Shown piece after piece: positions 13,597 through 13,618 of a stretch of DNA of 13,618 bases (position 1 is the stretch's first letter; each line of letters starts with the position of its first letter). Source of the DNA: CALFVT01 sp964513675. GTDB taxonomy: Bacteria > Pseudomonadota > Alphaproteobacteria > Caulobacterales > Maricaulaceae. Made by a program: the position numbers and the translations under genes. The stretch covers positions 1 through 13,618 of the forward strand of contig CAZEOD010000053.1 of assembly GCA_964513675.1 (NCBI GenBank), given 5' to 3'. The notes beneath the pieces were generated by a model. That model saw only the letters and a program-made list of their open reading frames with translations, made no database searches and had not been told where the DNA came from.

Positions 13597-13618
13597 ATGG
13601 ACGGAGGGGGATGGGAAT

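Noticed and set aside
1..13618. CRISPR array, tRNA, rRNA, insertion sequence or prophage
   Set aside because: No regularly spaced repeats, cloverleaf-type sequences, transposase or phage motifs were seen on either strand by reading; a covariance or HMM scan was not possible here.

Overview
The window looks like a chromosomal segment of an alphaproteobacterium, possibly a marine Hyphomonadales/Maricaulales-type organism. The evidence is the alphaproteobacterial-type SerC followed by SerA, a serC leader that resembles the known alphaproteobacterial serC element, many secreted or lipoprotein enzymes, and roughly balanced base composition. The family-level guess is an inference from style and was not tested. 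No phage, IS, CRISPR, rRNA or tRNA was seen. Most genes are ordinary housekeeping or envelope genes; the unusual content is mainly in the regulatory RNA and in gene pairings.

Layout. (1) 1-1740, minus strand: a thiamine operon. A TPP riboswitch (about 1624-1702) lies directly in front of a secreted histidine-phosphatase gene, which is followed 48 bases later by thiC (cut by the left edge). (2) 1747-3131, minus: a secreted metallo-beta-lactamase-fold hydrolase and a small two-helix membrane protein, coupled by a TAATG overlap. (3) 3302-3721, plus: a stand-alone BLUF blue-light receptor. (4) 3799-5821, minus: a lipoprotein esterase and a membrane acyltransferase, 22 bases apart. (5) 5822-8922, plus: a structured leader, serC, a structured spacer and serA, which encode the first two committed steps of serine synthesis (SerA, then SerC). 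(6) 9156-10448, plus: purA. (7) 10521-11132, minus: a small lipoprotein with a probable YbjN/T3SS-chaperone-like fold. (8) 11388-12323, plus: a ten-helix DMT/EamA exporter, whose end overlaps the end of thiD (12320-13240, minus). (9) 13286-13576, plus: a small GIY-YIG protein with a proline at the catalytic-arginine position, followed by a REP-like palindrome at the right edge.

How the genes fit together. ThiC makes HMP-phosphate and ThiD phosphorylates HMP and HMP-P, so two steps of the pyrimidine branch of thiamine synthesis are present but in separate transcription units; only the thiC unit shows a TPP riboswitch. The phosphatase as first gene of that unit is the most intriguing observation: it is a candidate for periplasmic hydrolysis of thiamine or HMP phosphates before uptake. 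The serine operon has three direct repeats, a probable promoter and competing leader hairpins before serC, and two further hairpins between serC and serA. I did not find a clearly new multi-gene system, but the TPP-controlled phosphatase and the serC/serA RNA structures merit checking. The longest gene-free stretches are 5822-6093 (described), 11133-11387 (little beyond a short hairpin and the DMT ribosome-binding site) and 8923-9155 (one strong palindrome and weak promoter candidates).
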